NCBI GenBank assembly: GCA_019637915.1
Contig: JAHBUV010000001.1
Location: forward strand, 1,830,565-1,894,564
Reading direction: 5' to 3'
Length of the DNA: 64,000 nucleotides
DNA from: Pseudobdellovibrionaceae bacterium
GTDB taxonomy: Bacteria; Bdellovibrionota; Bdellovibrionia; Bdellovibrionales; Bdellovibrionaceae
The position numbers and the translations under genes were made by a program. The notes below the pieces were generated by a model. That model had not been told where the DNA came from. It saw nothing but the letters and a program-made list of their open reading frames with translations, and ran no database searches. This document shows, in pieces, positions 18,914 through 28,033 of this stretch (position 1 is its first letter; each line of letters begins with the position of its first letter).

Positions 18914-19582
18914 TTACCTTCCCTCGTTGGCAATGAAGAAGACGACGATCGGTTGGGCCAGGAAACCCGCCACCACCACGATCGCGTAGGTCCAACTGAG
19001 TTTTCGAATCACGGGTTGATACGTCGGATGCAAAAGGCCGAACGATTGGAACATCGAGCCCACGCCGTGGCTCAGGTGGAAGCCGAGAAGCACCAGGGAA
19101 ATCACGTACCAGATCACATAGACGGGCTGCGCGAAAATCTCGACCAGCAGGCGGTAAAGATCGCGCATCACCACGCCGTTCACCGTGGTCTCATAGTAGG
19201 TGCCGAATTTGAAAGTGATCAGGTGGCTCACCAGGAAGATCAGGATGATCGTGCCGTGAATCGCCATGGTCCTCGAGGCGAACACCGCGCCCTTCGAGCG
19301 GCTGCCGGCCGCCGCGTACCGCTGCGGCCTGGCGGCGCGGTTCTGCAACGTCAGCTGAATGCCCAAAAACACGTGCGTCAGCAGGGCCAGGATCAAACCC
19401 GTCTCCGCGACGTAGATGATCATCCCGCTGGTGAGGGCATGGCCATAGGCATTGTAGGCATCGGGGCTCACGAACATCAGAAGATTGCCCGCCATGTGGG
19501 CGAAAACGAAGCCCACCCAAACGAGGGCTGAGGCCCCCATCAAGTACTTCTTTCCCACGGTGGAAGTGAGGAAGTTCAACAC
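18914..19582 (-). CDS. sdhC: Succinate dehydrogenase cytochrome b558 subunit
   Basis: This is a 222-residue integral membrane protein with about five helices, the single-subunit anchor of the B. subtilis-type enzyme. It holds haem and quinone; candidate haem ligands are the helix histidines in HMAGNLLMF and [16 protein letters not shown], and [14 protein letters not shown] is the conserved C-terminal segment. I start at GTG 19582 because it has a textbook AAGGAG site 7 nt upstream and gives the family start [15 protein letters not shown]; the earlier codons add an unlikely basic extension. Confidence 0.92.
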   Translation of the reverse strand: MLNFLTSTVGKKYLMGASALVWVGFVFAHMAGNLLMFVSPDAYNAYGHALTSGMIIYVAETGLILALLTHVFLGIQLTLQNRAARPQRYAAAGSRSKGAVFASRTMAIHGTIILIFLVSHLITFKFGTYYETTVNGVVMRDLYRLLVEIFAQPVYVIWYVISLVLLGFHLSHGVGSMFQSFGLLHPTYQPVIRKLSWTYAIVVVAGFLAQPIVVFFIANEGR

Positions 19583-19737
19583 TGATCGACTCCTTGGTTT
19601 ACACGGTCTTTCATATCTCAATTGGCTTTCGATTGTCCACGAGCGGACGGCTGTTGCTCTATGTCAAGTATCGATTTTCATTATTGCCCGTGCTCTTTCT
19701 GTGTGAGAACAAAAACCTGTTTTGACGGAGCTCATCG

Positions 19738-20514
19738 ATGAAAATTTTTGTGTGTATCAAGCAGGTCCCCGACACCGAGACCAAAATCAAAATCGCTGCT
19801 GACAAATCAGGCATCGACACCGCCGGCGTGAAGTGGGTGATGAACCCCTACGATGAATATGCCGTGGAAGAGGCCGTGAAGCTCAAAGAAGCCAATGCCG
19901 GCGCGCAAGTCCACGTGATCACGGCGGGTCCGAAGACCCGGGCCGCCGATGTGCTGCGCACCGCCCTCGCCATGGGTGCGGATGAAGGCATTTTGATCAA
20001 CTCTCCTGAAAATCTCGATGCTTACGCCACGGCCCGCGCCCTGGCCGAAACCATTCGGGCCGAAGGCGGCGCCCAATTGGTGCTGACCGGCAAACTGGCG
20101 ATCGATGACAATGCTTCGTCGGTGAGCCAAATGGTGGCCGAATTCCTGGGGACCCCCCACGCCACGGTCGTCTCGAAGCTCACCTACACCCCTGAAAGCA
20201 TCACCGTTGAGCGCGATGTCGAAGGCGGCTCCAAAGAAATCTCGCAGTTGCAGCTCCCCGCCCTCGTCGCGGCGAACAAGGGTTTGAATATGCCCCGTTA
20301 CGCGAGCCTGCCCGGGATCATGAAGGCGAAAAAGAAGGTCTTGAAAGAGGTCGAATTCGCCTCTTTGAACATCCCGGCGAGCGACGTGAAGGTAAAACAC
20401 ACCAACTTCGCCCTGCCGGCCGACAAGCCCCCGGTCAAGATGCTCTCCGGAGACTCTTCCCAACAGGCGGCGGAACTCGTCAAACTCCTGCGCGATGAAG
20501 CCAAAGTTCTCTAG
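19738..20514 (+). CDS. etfB: Electron transfer flavoprotein beta subunit
   Basis: EtfB and EtfA form a soluble FAD/AMP heterodimer that carries electrons from acyl-CoA and other dehydrogenases to the quinone pool. The 258-residue protein begins MKIFVCIKQVPDTETKIKI and contains the signature VERDVEGGSKEISQLQLPALVAANKGLN. It follows an ACGGAG ribosome-binding site, is divergent from sdhCAB, and is followed after 14 bp by etfA. Confidence 0.96.
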   Translation: MKIFVCIKQVPDTETKIKIAADKSGIDTAGVKWVMNPYDEYAVEEAVKLKEANAGAQVHVITAGPKTRAADVLRTALAMGADEGILINSPENLDAYATARALAETIRAEGGAQLVLTGKLAIDDNASSVSQMVAEFLGTPHATVVSKLTYTPESITVERDVEGGSKEISQLQLPALVAANKGLNMPRYASLPGIMKAKKKVLKEVEFASLNIPASDVKVKHTNFALPADKPPVKMLSGDSSQQAAELVKLLRDEAKVL

Positions 20515-20528
20515 GAAGGTTGAAATCC

Positions 20529-21497
20529 ATGGGTCAAATTCTCGTTTTTGTCGAATCCTCCAAAGGCGCCCTGAAGCGCTCCTCCATCGAACTCCTGCAG
20601 GCGGCCGCCCAGTCGGGTGAAACCGTCGCGGCCCTGGCGGTCGGCTCCGCCGCGGATGCTCTCGTGAAAGAGATCGGCGCCAACGGCGGTCAGGAAATCC
20701 ACCTCATCAAAGACGCCTCCCTGGACTCCTACAACCCCGAGTTGTTCGCGGCGGCCCTCACCCCGGTGATCGAAAAGGTCGGGCCCCACACGCTCCTGGC
20801 TTCGGCCTCTTCCCTGGGGCGCGATCTTTTCCCCCGCATCGCCGCCCGCCTGAAAACGGGCTTGGCCAGCGACTGCACCGAGCTAAGCTTGCAAGGCGGT
20901 CAAGTTTCGGCCCGTCGCCCGATGTATTCCGGAAAGTGCTTCGCCAGCGCCGAATTTGAAAACAGCCCCGTGAAAATCGTCTTGATGCGGGCCAACCAGC
21001 TGCCCGTGAAGGCGGCGGACCCGTCGAAAACAGGCACCGTCACCGAACACGCCCTCACCAAGCCGGATCTGAAAACCCTCATCAAAGAGGTGGTGAAGGG
21101 GACCTCTGAAAAGCTCGATCTCACGGAGGCCAACATCATCGTCGCCGGTGGTCGCGGTTTGAAGGAAGCCGGCAATTTCAAGCTTCTCCAGGATCTGGCC
21201 GATGCCCTTGGCGCCACGGTCGGCGCTTCCCGCGCCGTGGTGGATGCGGGTTGGGTGTCCCATAGCATGCAGGTCGGGCAAACGGGTAAAACCGTCGCTC
21301 CCACGTTGTACATCGCCGTGGGCGTTTCCGGCGCCATTCAGCATCTGGCCGGCATGAGCGGTTCGAAAGTGATCGTGGCGATCAACAACGACGCCAACGC
21401 GCCGATTTTCCAGAAAGCGACTTACGGCATCGTCGGGGATCTCTTCGATGTGGTCCCGAAACTGACGGAAGAGTTCCGAAAGGTTCTCCATCACTGA
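20529..21497 (+). CDS. etfA: Electron transfer flavoprotein alpha subunit
   Basis: This 322-residue partner of EtfB has the C-terminal FAD-binding domain with VAGGRGLKEAGNFKLLQDLA, GASRAVVDAGW, and IAVGVSGAIQHLAGM. I choose ATG 20529, which has AGGAAGG upstream; the TTG three codons earlier is less likely. The stop overlaps the start of the next gene, suggesting that downstream envelope genes are cotranscribed. Confidence 0.96.
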   Translation: MGQILVFVESSKGALKRSSIELLQAAAQSGETVAALAVGSAADALVKEIGANGGQEIHLIKDASLDSYNPELFAAALTPVIEKVGPHTLLASASSLGRDLFPRIAARLKTGLASDCTELSLQGGQVSARRPMYSGKCFASAEFENSPVKIVLMRANQLPVKAADPSKTGTVTEHALTKPDLKTLIKEVVKGTSEKLDLTEANIIVAGGRGLKEAGNFKLLQDLADALGATVGASRAVVDAGWVSHSMQVGQTGKTVAPTLYIAVGVSGAIQHLAGMSGSKVIVAINNDANAPIFQKATYGIVGDLFDVVPKLTEEFRKVLHH

Positions 21498-22189
21498 TGG
21501 CCAACAACCATTCCCAGGAAAACAAGCAGGAAGAAGCGAGGGCTTTGTCGAGGAAGACAAAGCGCATCGCCGTTCTTTTCGCCCTCCTCCTCACTCTGAT
21601 CGTGATGGGGGCCTCGGTGTTCCGTTATTTCAATCCGGTTCCCTTCCAGGATGCGAATCGCATTTTGGATGAGGCCCTGCAAAAAGCCCCCGCCGGTCAC
21701 TTCCAGTTCGAATTCGAGGAGACCCGCGATTTTCCGGCCGGCGCCGGTCTGTCACAGTGGCTTGAGGACTTCCCGGATCCCCGGCGCGTGCGCGCCGTGC
21801 AGCTGAATTACAAGGCTCTTTATAGCCTGGACGGGGCGGGTGGCGACTGGGACATCGGCGTTCCTCCCGAGGATTCGAACGCCTTGGTCGTGAAGATGCC
21901 CATGCCCGAGTTCAAGGGTTTTCAGTTTTCCCCCGCGTCCCTGAAGATCGAGGCGACGCCGCCCCTCTCCAAAGAGGATCATCAACTGGCGGAGGAAATC
22001 CTCGAGGACAAGATCCTGCCCCTGGCCCGCCAGGAGGAAAATTCGAAGCGCCTGCAACGCCTCGAAGCCTGCAAGGACAAGGTCCGCGAGTTCATCGTCG
22101 AGGTGTTCCGCCGTCATCACCTGACGCCACCTCAGAAGATCGAGGTCCTGCTCGCCAATGAGGGTGTGGTTCCTGAAGAGGGTCCATGA
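21497..22189 (+). CDS. DUF4230-like membrane-anchored protein
   Basis: This 230-residue protein has an N-terminal membrane anchor (about residues 24-43, IAVLFALLLTLIVMGASVF) and a periplasmic-facing domain of about 180 residues. The segment DSNALVVKMPMPEFKGFQF followed by a long helical tail resembles the DUF4230 family, whose function is unknown. The ATG overlaps the etfA stop by 1 bp and its stop overlaps the next gene by 4 bp (ATGA). The family name is tentative. Confidence 0.65.
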   Translation: MANNHSQENKQEEARALSRKTKRIAVLFALLLTLIVMGASVFRYFNPVPFQDANRILDEALQKAPAGHFQFEFEETRDFPAGAGLSQWLEDFPDPRRVRAVQLNYKALYSLDGAGGDWDIGVPPEDSNALVVKMPMPEFKGFQFSPASLKIEATPPLSKEDHQLAEEILEDKILPLARQEENSKRLQRLEACKDKVREFIVEVFRRHHLTPPQKIEVLLANEGVVPEEGP

Positions 22190-22830
22190 AGGCCCACTTC
22201 GCCGGCTTCCTGATCTACCTGCTTTATCAATCATTTCGTTTCACTTGGCGCATCACTTTGATCGAGCCCGAGAGCCTGAAGGCCCGCTTGAAGGAAAAAA
22301 AGCCCTTCATCCTGGCGCACTGGCACGGGGATGAGCTGGCCCTCATCCAGCTCGCGTCGCGATACCGCATCGGCACCATCGTGTCCCAGAGCAAAGACGG
22401 GCAGCTGATGAACACCGTCTTGCGACTGCTTGGCGCGCGCACCACGCGTGGATCCTCCACTCGAGGCGGCATCGGAGCCCTCAAAGGGCTCTTGCGCATG
22501 GTCCGCGAAGGAAACAGCTGTTCTTTCGCGGTGGATGGTCCGAAAGGACCGATCTACAAAGTGAAGCCGGGTGTTTTCGAAGTCGCGAAGCTTTCGGGTT
22601 TGCCCATTTATTGGTCCGGCGTCGCTTGCGATCGCGCTTTTCATTTTCCGAAATCCTGGAACAAAACCTACCTCCCCAAGCCCTTCGCGCGCCTGCGAAT
22701 TGAGTGGCACGGACCCTTCCGGACACTGACCTCCGAGACCGATCCAAAGGCTCCGGAGCTTGCCCAGACCTTAGAACAGGACCTTCATGCCGCGAAACAG
22801 CAAGCCCTGGCCGCCATTGCGGAAGCCTAA
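22186..22830 (+). CDS. DUF374 lysophospholipid-acyltransferase-like protein
   Basis: This 214-residue protein matches DUF374, a branch of the glycerolipid acyltransferase superfamily. Key segments are the catalytic-type HWHGDE (about 45-50), VSQSKDGQLMNTVLRLLG, the RGSSTRGGIGALKGLLR motif, and the loop FAVDGPKGPIYKVKPGV. It has one N-terminal hydrophobic stretch and is likely attached to the inner membrane, possibly acting on a lipid or lipid A-like acceptor. Cotranscription with chaperone and envelope genes fits an envelope role. Confidence 0.85.
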   Translation: MKAHFAGFLIYLLYQSFRFTWRITLIEPESLKARLKEKKPFILAHWHGDELALIQLASRYRIGTIVSQSKDGQLMNTVLRLLGARTTRGSSTRGGIGALKGLLRMVREGNSCSFAVDGPKGPIYKVKPGVFEVAKLSGLPIYWSGVACDRAFHFPKSWNKTYLPKPFARLRIEWHGPFRTLTSETDPKAPELAQTLEQDLHAAKQQALAAIAEA

Positions 22831-22866
22831 ACCGGGTGCTAGCTTTTTTTGAGGAGGCTTGGACTT

Positions 22867-23685
22867 ATGAAGGGACTCATTGCCATCGCCGTTGCCATGG
22901 TTTTCTCAATCTGTGCTCACGCTCAAAATCGTGGGAACACCGTTCTGGCGCAGGTCGGTTCGAAGAAAATCACGCTGGATGATTTCACGAAAAAATTCGA
23001 CGAGATCAAATCTCAAACCCTGAACCCGCCCACCAAGCAGCAGTTCTTGGAGGATATGGTTCGCTACGAGGTCGGCGTCCAGGAGGCTGAAAAGCGCAAT
23101 CTGGAAAAAGATCCCATCGTGCAGGACCGCGTGAAGCAGGAGATGTACAAAGCCCTGCTGGAAAAGGATCTGGGCCAGAAGGTTCAGAAAATCCAGGTGT
23201 CGGACGCTGAAATGGCGGCCTGGTACAAACAGAACCCCGAAATCCGCACCAGCCACATCCTGATCGAGTTCAAGCCGGGCGCGACGCCGCAGCAGGTGGC
23301 CGAAGCGAAAAAGCGCGCCACCGAGATTTACGACGAAGTTCGCAAGTCGAAGCGCCCCTTCGAGGAGCTCGTGAAACTGTACTCCGATGACCCGCTTTCG
23401 AAACAGGCGGGCGGGGATGTCGGCTGGCAGTCGCGCATCGGCCTTTATCCCACCTATTACAACGCCACCACGGGCCTGAAGGTGGGGGATATCCATGGCT
23501 TGGTGGAAACGCCTTTCGGTTTCCACATCATCAAGCTGACGGGACGCCGCAGTTTCGATGACGCGAACAAACGCCAGATCCGCCTGGCGATTTACGACGA
23601 AAAAAGAAAGCAGGCCTTCAACGAATACTTTGACCGGCTGAAGAAGCAGTACAACATTAAAATCAACTCTTCGGCTCTTCAGTAA
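22867..23685 (+). CDS. Periplasmic parvulin-type peptidyl-prolyl isomerase (PpiC/SurA-like), first of three
   Basis: This 272-residue protein has a signal peptide (MKGLIAIAVAMVFSICAHAQ), a SurA-N-like helical chaperone part, and one rotamase domain (IRTSHILIEFKPG to FGFHIIKLTG, about 127-230). Such proteins help outer-membrane proteins fold. I use ATG 22867, with AGGAGG upstream; an earlier frame start at 22849 is not supported. An intrinsic terminator follows, but it lies inside the next gene. Confidence 0.9.
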   Translation: MKGLIAIAVAMVFSICAHAQNRGNTVLAQVGSKKITLDDFTKKFDEIKSQTLNPPTKQQFLEDMVRYEVGVQEAEKRNLEKDPIVQDRVKQEMYKALLEKDLGQKVQKIQVSDAEMAAWYKQNPEIRTSHILIEFKPGATPQQVAEAKKRATEIYDEVRKSKRPFEELVKLYSDDPLSKQAGGDVGWQSRIGLYPTYYNATTGLKVGDIHGLVETPFGFHIIKLTGRRSFDDANKRQIRLAIYDEKRKQAFNEYFDRLKKQYNIKINSSALQ

Positions 23686-23702
23686 AAGGATCGGCTGCAA
23701 CG

Positions 23703-24680
23703 ATGAAATTGCGCGCGAAGAGCCCCGTACTCACGGGGCTTTTTCTTTTCAGTGTGGCTTTCTTGAGCGGTTGTCCCTCGAGTTCCACGAAGTTATCCAC
23801 GGCCCCGGTGGCCCAGGTGAATGATCACCGCTTGAGCACGCGCGAGCTCGCCCTGCGCCTGGCCCGCCGTCTGAAAAATCTCGACGCTTTTTCCGCCAAA
23901 AACCCCCTCATCATCCAAAACGCCAAAGACGAGATCCTGAAAGACTTCATCATTCAGAGCCTGATCATCGACTGGGCCCGCTCCCATGACATCAAGGTCT
24001 CCGACAGTGACGTGGACAAAGAGGTGGAAAAGATCCGCGCCGGGTATCCGGACGACCTCGCCTTCCGGCGCTCGCTCGCCGATGAGAACATGTCTTTTTC
24101 GGAGTGGCGCGAATCCTTGCGCTACACATTGATTCAAAGGGCCTTCTTCGAGCAGTTGCGTGCGAAGCTGCCGACGCCCACGGAAGCCGAGATCAAAAAG
24201 TATTTCGAGGAAAACCGCTCGCAGTTCCGCAAGCGCGAACGCGTCTTCATCCGTCAGATCGTCAGTGATGAGGAGTCCAAGGCGGAGCTCCTGCGCACGG
24301 AGGCCAAAAACAAGGATTTCGCCAATCTCGCGCAAAAATACTCCATCGCGCCGGAAAGAAAGAGCGGCGGCGCCGTGGGGTGGGTGGAAAAGGGCAACGT
24401 GGACTTTTTCGACCCGGTGTTCTCCCAGCCGGTCGGAGCCCTCAGCCAGATCATCAAAAGCCCCTTTGGCTTTCACATCGTCAAGGTGGAAAAGAAGCTG
24501 CCGGCTTCCGCGGGCAGTCTCGATGAGGCGCGGCCCGAAATCGTCCGTCACCTTATGGCTCAGCGCGAGCAAGGCGCTTTTGTCTCTTGGCTGGATGGGC
24601 AAATCCGCAGTAGTCGTGTTCTGAAGGACTACCAACTCCTGCAATCAATCCAGGTGGAAACAAGGAGTTCAAATGATTAA
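23703..24680 (+). CDS. Lipoprotein parvulin-type peptidyl-prolyl isomerase, second of three
   Basis: This 325-residue protein has a signal peptide with a lipobox-like LSGC (Cys 24), so it is probably an outer-membrane or inner-membrane lipoprotein. A SurA-N-like chaperone domain (about 40-165) is followed by one parvulin domain (RERVFIRQIVSDEE to FGFHIVKVEKK). The codons for signal-peptide residues 7-16 form a perfect intrinsic terminator (see the separate entry). It overlaps the third chaperone gene by 8 bp. Confidence 0.88.
   Translation: MKLRAKSPVLTGLFLFSVAFLSGCPSSSTKLSTAPVAQVNDHRLSTRELALRLARRLKNLDAFSAKNPLIIQNAKDEILKDFIIQSLIIDWARSHDIKVSDSDVDKEVEKIRAGYPDDLAFRRSLADENMSFSEWRESLRYTLIQRAFFEQLRAKLPTPTEAEIKKYFEENRSQFRKRERVFIRQIVSDEESKAELLRTEAKNKDFANLAQKYSIAPERKSGGAVGWVEKGNVDFFDPVFSQPVGALSQIIKSPFGFHIVKVEKKLPASAGSLDEARPEIVRHLMAQREQGAFVSWLDGQIRSSRVLKDYQLLQSIQVETRSSND
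23721..23749 (+). terminator. Intrinsic terminator inside the second chaperone gene
   Basis: AGCCCCGT (23721-23728), loop ACTC and ACGGGGCT (23733-23740) form a perfect 8-bp stem, followed by TTTTCTTTT. It lies 36 bp after the stop of the first chaperone gene and 18 bp into the next coding region, where it encodes part of the signal peptide (SPVLTGLFLF). Confidence 0.75.
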
Positions 24681-25635
24681 ATCACGGGTTTTTCTGAGCC
24701 TCTTTTCCGTGCTTTTCGCTTTGCCGACCCGGGCGGATGTCGTTGAACGCGTCATCGCCGTCGTGAACAACGAACCCATTCTGGAGTTCGACCTCCGCGA
24801 GCTTCAGGAACGCGCCCGCCACCCCGACCTGCTTTATCCTTTTCTGATGACCACGGACGCTTCCGTGATGGCCAAGGGCGATCGCAAAGCCCTGATGAAC
24901 TACCTCATCGGCGAGCGCCTTCTGTCGTCCGAGGTCAAGCGCCTGAACATGGAAGTCCCCGCGGAAAAAGTGGAACAGGAGATCCGCTCCATCGCGAAGA
25001 GAAACCAGATGAGCGTGGACGATCTCTACCAGCAGATCCGCCGCGAAGGTCTTTCCAAGGCCCAGTACCAGGACATGATGAAGTCGAACATGGAGCGCCA
25101 AACCCTGCTCGAACAGGAGGTCGTTTCCAAAATCCGCGTCACGGATGACGACGCCCTGGCCGAGTACATGCGCCAGCACCCCGAGGCGCGAGTCTCCATC
25201 AATGAATTCACCGTTTCCCACATTTTCTTCGATCCCAAAAAAGGCGGCGCCGAGGCCGCCTACGACCGCGCCCAGGACGTGGCGAAAAAAATCGGCGGCA
25301 AACAGTCTTTCGAAAATCTCGCCCAGCAGTTCAGCGAGGACCCGAATTTTTCCGCGGGCGGCTCCCTCGGCACTTTCAAGACCGGCGAGTTCCTGAAAGA
25401 AATCGAGGACTCCATCGCCTCTTTATCGCCGGGCCAGACGACGCCCGTCGTGAAATCCCGCCTGGGTTTTCACATCGTGAAGCTCAACGGAAAGAAAATG
25501 GCCCAGGACCCGCGCTTTGAAAAAGAAAAAGAGCGGATCAAATCCCGTTTGCTTGAAAACATCGTCCAACGCCAGTTCCGCCTCTGGCTGCAAACCAAAA
25601 AGGACGATTCCTACATCCGCATCAACGAGCCATGA
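24673..25635 (+). CDS. surA: SurA-like periplasmic chaperone/peptidyl-prolyl isomerase, third of three
   Basis: This 320-residue protein has a signal peptide (about 1-21), the SurA N-terminal region VVERVIAVVNNEPILEFDL, and one parvulin domain (VSHIFFDPKKGG to LGFHIVKLNGKK). E. coli SurA has two parvulin domains and about 428 residues; this is the one-domain form. Its place directly upstream of pdxA matches the enterobacterial surA-pdxA order. Probable role: escort of outer-membrane proteins to the BAM complex. Confidence 0.85.
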   Translation: MIKSRVFLSLFSVLFALPTRADVVERVIAVVNNEPILEFDLRELQERARHPDLLYPFLMTTDASVMAKGDRKALMNYLIGERLLSSEVKRLNMEVPAEKVEQEIRSIAKRNQMSVDDLYQQIRREGLSKAQYQDMMKSNMERQTLLEQEVVSKIRVTDDDALAEYMRQHPEARVSINEFTVSHIFFDPKKGGAEAAYDRAQDVAKKIGGKQSFENLAQQFSEDPNFSAGGSLGTFKTGEFLKEIEDSIASLSPGQTTPVVKSRLGFHIVKLNGKKMAQDPRFEKEKERIKSRLLENIVQRQFRLWLQTKKDDSYIRINEP

Positions 25636-26585
25636 GAAAAATCGCGCTGACGACGGGGGATCCCGACGGCATCGGCCCCGAAGTCACGGCGAAAGCCCTC
25701 CGCCGTCTTGGTCCCCAGGACGGTTTTTCTTTCCTTGTTTTTCGCGACTCGAGCTCCTCCGCCCTTTTCCAAAAGCTTCGCCGTTCCTTTCAGCGGGTGG
25801 TTTGTTCTTCCTTGCCGGAAGCCCTTGAGCTCCCGGCGCGCGCCGGCCGGCTGATTGAAATCGTGAACGAGGCCCCCGCCCCGCGGTGGGTTTCCGACGC
25901 CGCGACCTCCTGCCTTCGTGGCGATGTCTCGGGTCTCGTGACGGGGCCTCTGTCCAAAACGCTGATTCAATCCGTTTTTCCCAGCGACCTCGGGCACACT
26001 GAAATTTTGCAGCGGGTTTCCGGCGTGGGAACGATCTATCAGGGTTATCTCGGCGCGAAGTTCTGCGTCGTCCTGACGACCGCGCATCTTCCCTTGAAGG
26101 ACGTGCCCGCCCATCTCACGAAGTCCCGGATCGAGGGGGCTTTGCGCCAGGCTTTTCATTTGCGCGAGGTTTTATCCCCCCAGAAACGCCGTCGTCCCCT
26201 GGCTTTCGTTGGTCTGAACCCCCATGCCGGGGAGGGGGGTCTTCTGGGCCGCGAGGAACTTTCCTTTCGGCAAATCCTCGCCCGATTGCCAAACCCGCTC
26301 CGCCACAGCGTCCTGGGGCCCCTGGTTCCGGATGCCGCCTTCAACCCTGATGATTGGCGTCGTTACTCGGTTTACGTGGTTTGTTATCATGACCAGGGCT
26401 TGATTCCTTTCAAGATGGTTCACGGGCGCTCATCAGGAGCCCAAGTTTCATTGGGGTTGCCTTTTGTCCGCACCAGCGTGGACCATGGAACCGCGAAAGA
26501 AATCGCCGGCCGCGGGATCGCGGACCCGGGCTCCATGGTGGATGCCATCCAGTGGTGCCTGAAATTAACGAAACGAGGACAGTGA
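25632..26585 (+). CDS. pdxA: 4-hydroxythreonine-4-phosphate dehydrogenase
   Basis: PdxA makes the aminoacetone phosphate precursor of pyridoxal phosphate. The 317-residue protein shows TTGDPDGIGPEV at the N-terminus, TGPLSKTLIQ, the metal-binding GHTEILQ, YHDQGLIPFKMVHG, and the C-terminal LPFVRTSVDHGTA. The start overlaps the surA stop by 4 bp (ATGA), so the two are translationally coupled. Confidence 0.95.
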   Translation: MRKIALTTGDPDGIGPEVTAKALRRLGPQDGFSFLVFRDSSSSALFQKLRRSFQRVVCSSLPEALELPARAGRLIEIVNEAPAPRWVSDAATSCLRGDVSGLVTGPLSKTLIQSVFPSDLGHTEILQRVSGVGTIYQGYLGAKFCVVLTTAHLPLKDVPAHLTKSRIEGALRQAFHLREVLSPQKRRRPLAFVGLNPHAGEGGLLGREELSFRQILARLPNPLRHSVLGPLVPDAAFNPDDWRRYSVYVVCYHDQGLIPFKMVHGRSSGAQVSLGLPFVRTSVDHGTAKEIAGRGIADPGSMVDAIQWCLKLTKRGQ

Positions 26586-27956
26586 ATGTACCAACCAGTG
26601 ATTTTTCGCGAATACGACATCCGAGGCGTCTACAACGAACAATTCGATGAGCAGTTCGCGGAGGCCCTGGGTCGCGCTTACGCCGTTTATCTTTTCGAAA
26701 GAAAAAACCTGCGCCATCCCACCGTGGCCCTCGGTCACGACGCCCGCCTTTCAAGTCCCGCCATCATCAAAGCTTTGGCGCGCGGTCTGACCGGTTCTGG
26801 CGCCAACGTCCTGCACTTGGGCCTGGTCACGACCCCGGTTTGTTACTTCGCGACTTTCGAAGTTCCCGGCGTCGACGGTGCGATCCAGGTCACCGGAAGC
26901 CACAATCCTCCGGAATACAACGGCTTCAAAATCTCCGTCGGCCAAGGAACCATCTTCGGTGACGACATCCAGGAATTGGGACGCATCGTGGCCTCCGGCC
27001 GCCGTCTTGAAGGGTCCGGCACCGAAAAGACTTATGATATTTTCCCGCAGTACCTGGCGCGGGCGCGCGAAGAGTTCGGGAAGCTCAAACCCATCAAATT
27101 CGTGCTTGATTGCGGCAACGGCGCCGGCGGCTCCATCGTGCGCGCCTTGTTCGAAACGGTCGGCCTTCAGCCCACCATTCTTTTTGAAAAACCCGACGGT
27201 CTTTTCCCCAATCATCATCCGGACCCCACCGTCGAAAAAAATCTCAAGGATTTGCAGGCGCAGGTTCTGAAGGAAGGGGCCGTGTGCGGAATCGGTTTTG
27301 ACGGGGACGCCGATCGCATCGGCGTCGTCGATCACACGGGCCGCATGATTTACGGTGACGAACTGATGGTGATCATCGCCCGCGACATCTTGTCCCGTCA
27401 GAAGGGCGCGAAGATCATCGGTGACGTGAAGTGCTCGGACCGCATGTACGACGATATCCGCCAGCACGGGGGCGTTCCCATCATGTGGAAAACCGGTCAC
27501 AGCCTGGTGAAAGAAAAAATCAAAGTGGAGAAAGCCCCGTTCGGCGGCGAAATGAGCGGTCACATCTTCTTCGCCGACCGCAACCACGGTTACGACGACG
27601 CCCCGTACGCGGCTCTTCGTTTGGTCGAGATCCTGTCCAAAACCGGCAAGACCATCCCGGAGCTTTTGCAGGGCCTTCCCCCGGCCTTCAACACGCCCGA
27701 GATCCGCGTCGACACCACGGAAGAAAAAAAGGTTCTCATCGTCGAAAAAATGAAAGAGGCTTTCCCGGGCGGGCCGGGCGCCGATTATCGCATCGATCTG
27801 ACGGACGGGATCCGACTCAGTTTCGAAGACGGATGGGCCCTCTGCCGCAGCTCGAACACCCAGCCCGTGCTGGTTCTTCGTTACGAATCGACCACGCAAA
27901 AGGGCATGGACCGCATCCGTCAACGCGTGGAAGAGGTCGTGAACAAGTATCTCTGA
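26586..27956 (+). CDS. Phosphomannomutase/phosphoglucomutase
   Basis: This 456-residue alpha-D-phosphohexomutase of the AlgC/ManB type interconverts hexose 6- and 1-phosphates for LPS and polysaccharide precursors. The four family motifs are visible: the active-site serine loop TGSHNPPEYNG, the metal loop DGDADRIG, the sugar loop GGEMSGHIFF, and the phosphate loop RSSNTQP. The start is at 26586, immediately after the pdxA stop. It is the last gene of the plus-strand block and is followed by a strong terminator. Confidence 0.94.
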   Translation: MYQPVIFREYDIRGVYNEQFDEQFAEALGRAYAVYLFERKNLRHPTVALGHDARLSSPAIIKALARGLTGSGANVLHLGLVTTPVCYFATFEVPGVDGAIQVTGSHNPPEYNGFKISVGQGTIFGDDIQELGRIVASGRRLEGSGTEKTYDIFPQYLARAREEFGKLKPIKFVLDCGNGAGGSIVRALFETVGLQPTILFEKPDGLFPNHHPDPTVEKNLKDLQAQVLKEGAVCGIGFDGDADRIGVVDHTGRMIYGDELMVIIARDILSRQKGAKIIGDVKCSDRMYDDIRQHGGVPIMWKTGHSLVKEKIKVEKAPFGGEMSGHIFFADRNHGYDDAPYAALRLVEILSKTGKTIPELLQGLPPAFNTPEIRVDTTEEKKVLIVEKMKEAFPGGPGADYRIDLTDGIRLSFEDGWALCRSSNTQPVLVLRYESTTQKGMDRIRQRVEEVVNKYL

Positions 27957-27980
27957 GAAAAAGACCGGCCAAAAATAAAA

Positions 27981-28012
27981 AACCCACGCCGTTCAAAGCG
28001 TGGGTTTTTTTT
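27981..28012. terminator. Bidirectional terminator between phosphohexomutase and atpE
   Basis: AACCCACGC (27981-27989) and GCGTGGGTT (27998-28006) form a 9-bp stem flanked by AAAATAAAA and eight T. It serves both convergent transcripts. Confidence 0.88.
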
Positions 28013-28033
28013 CGCTCGATTCGAACCGACCAA

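Noticed and set aside
19583-19737. Promoters in the sdhC-etfB divergent region
   Set aside because: A TTGACA hexamer exists on the minus strand but has no acceptable -10 partner at 16-18 bp, so I do not list it.
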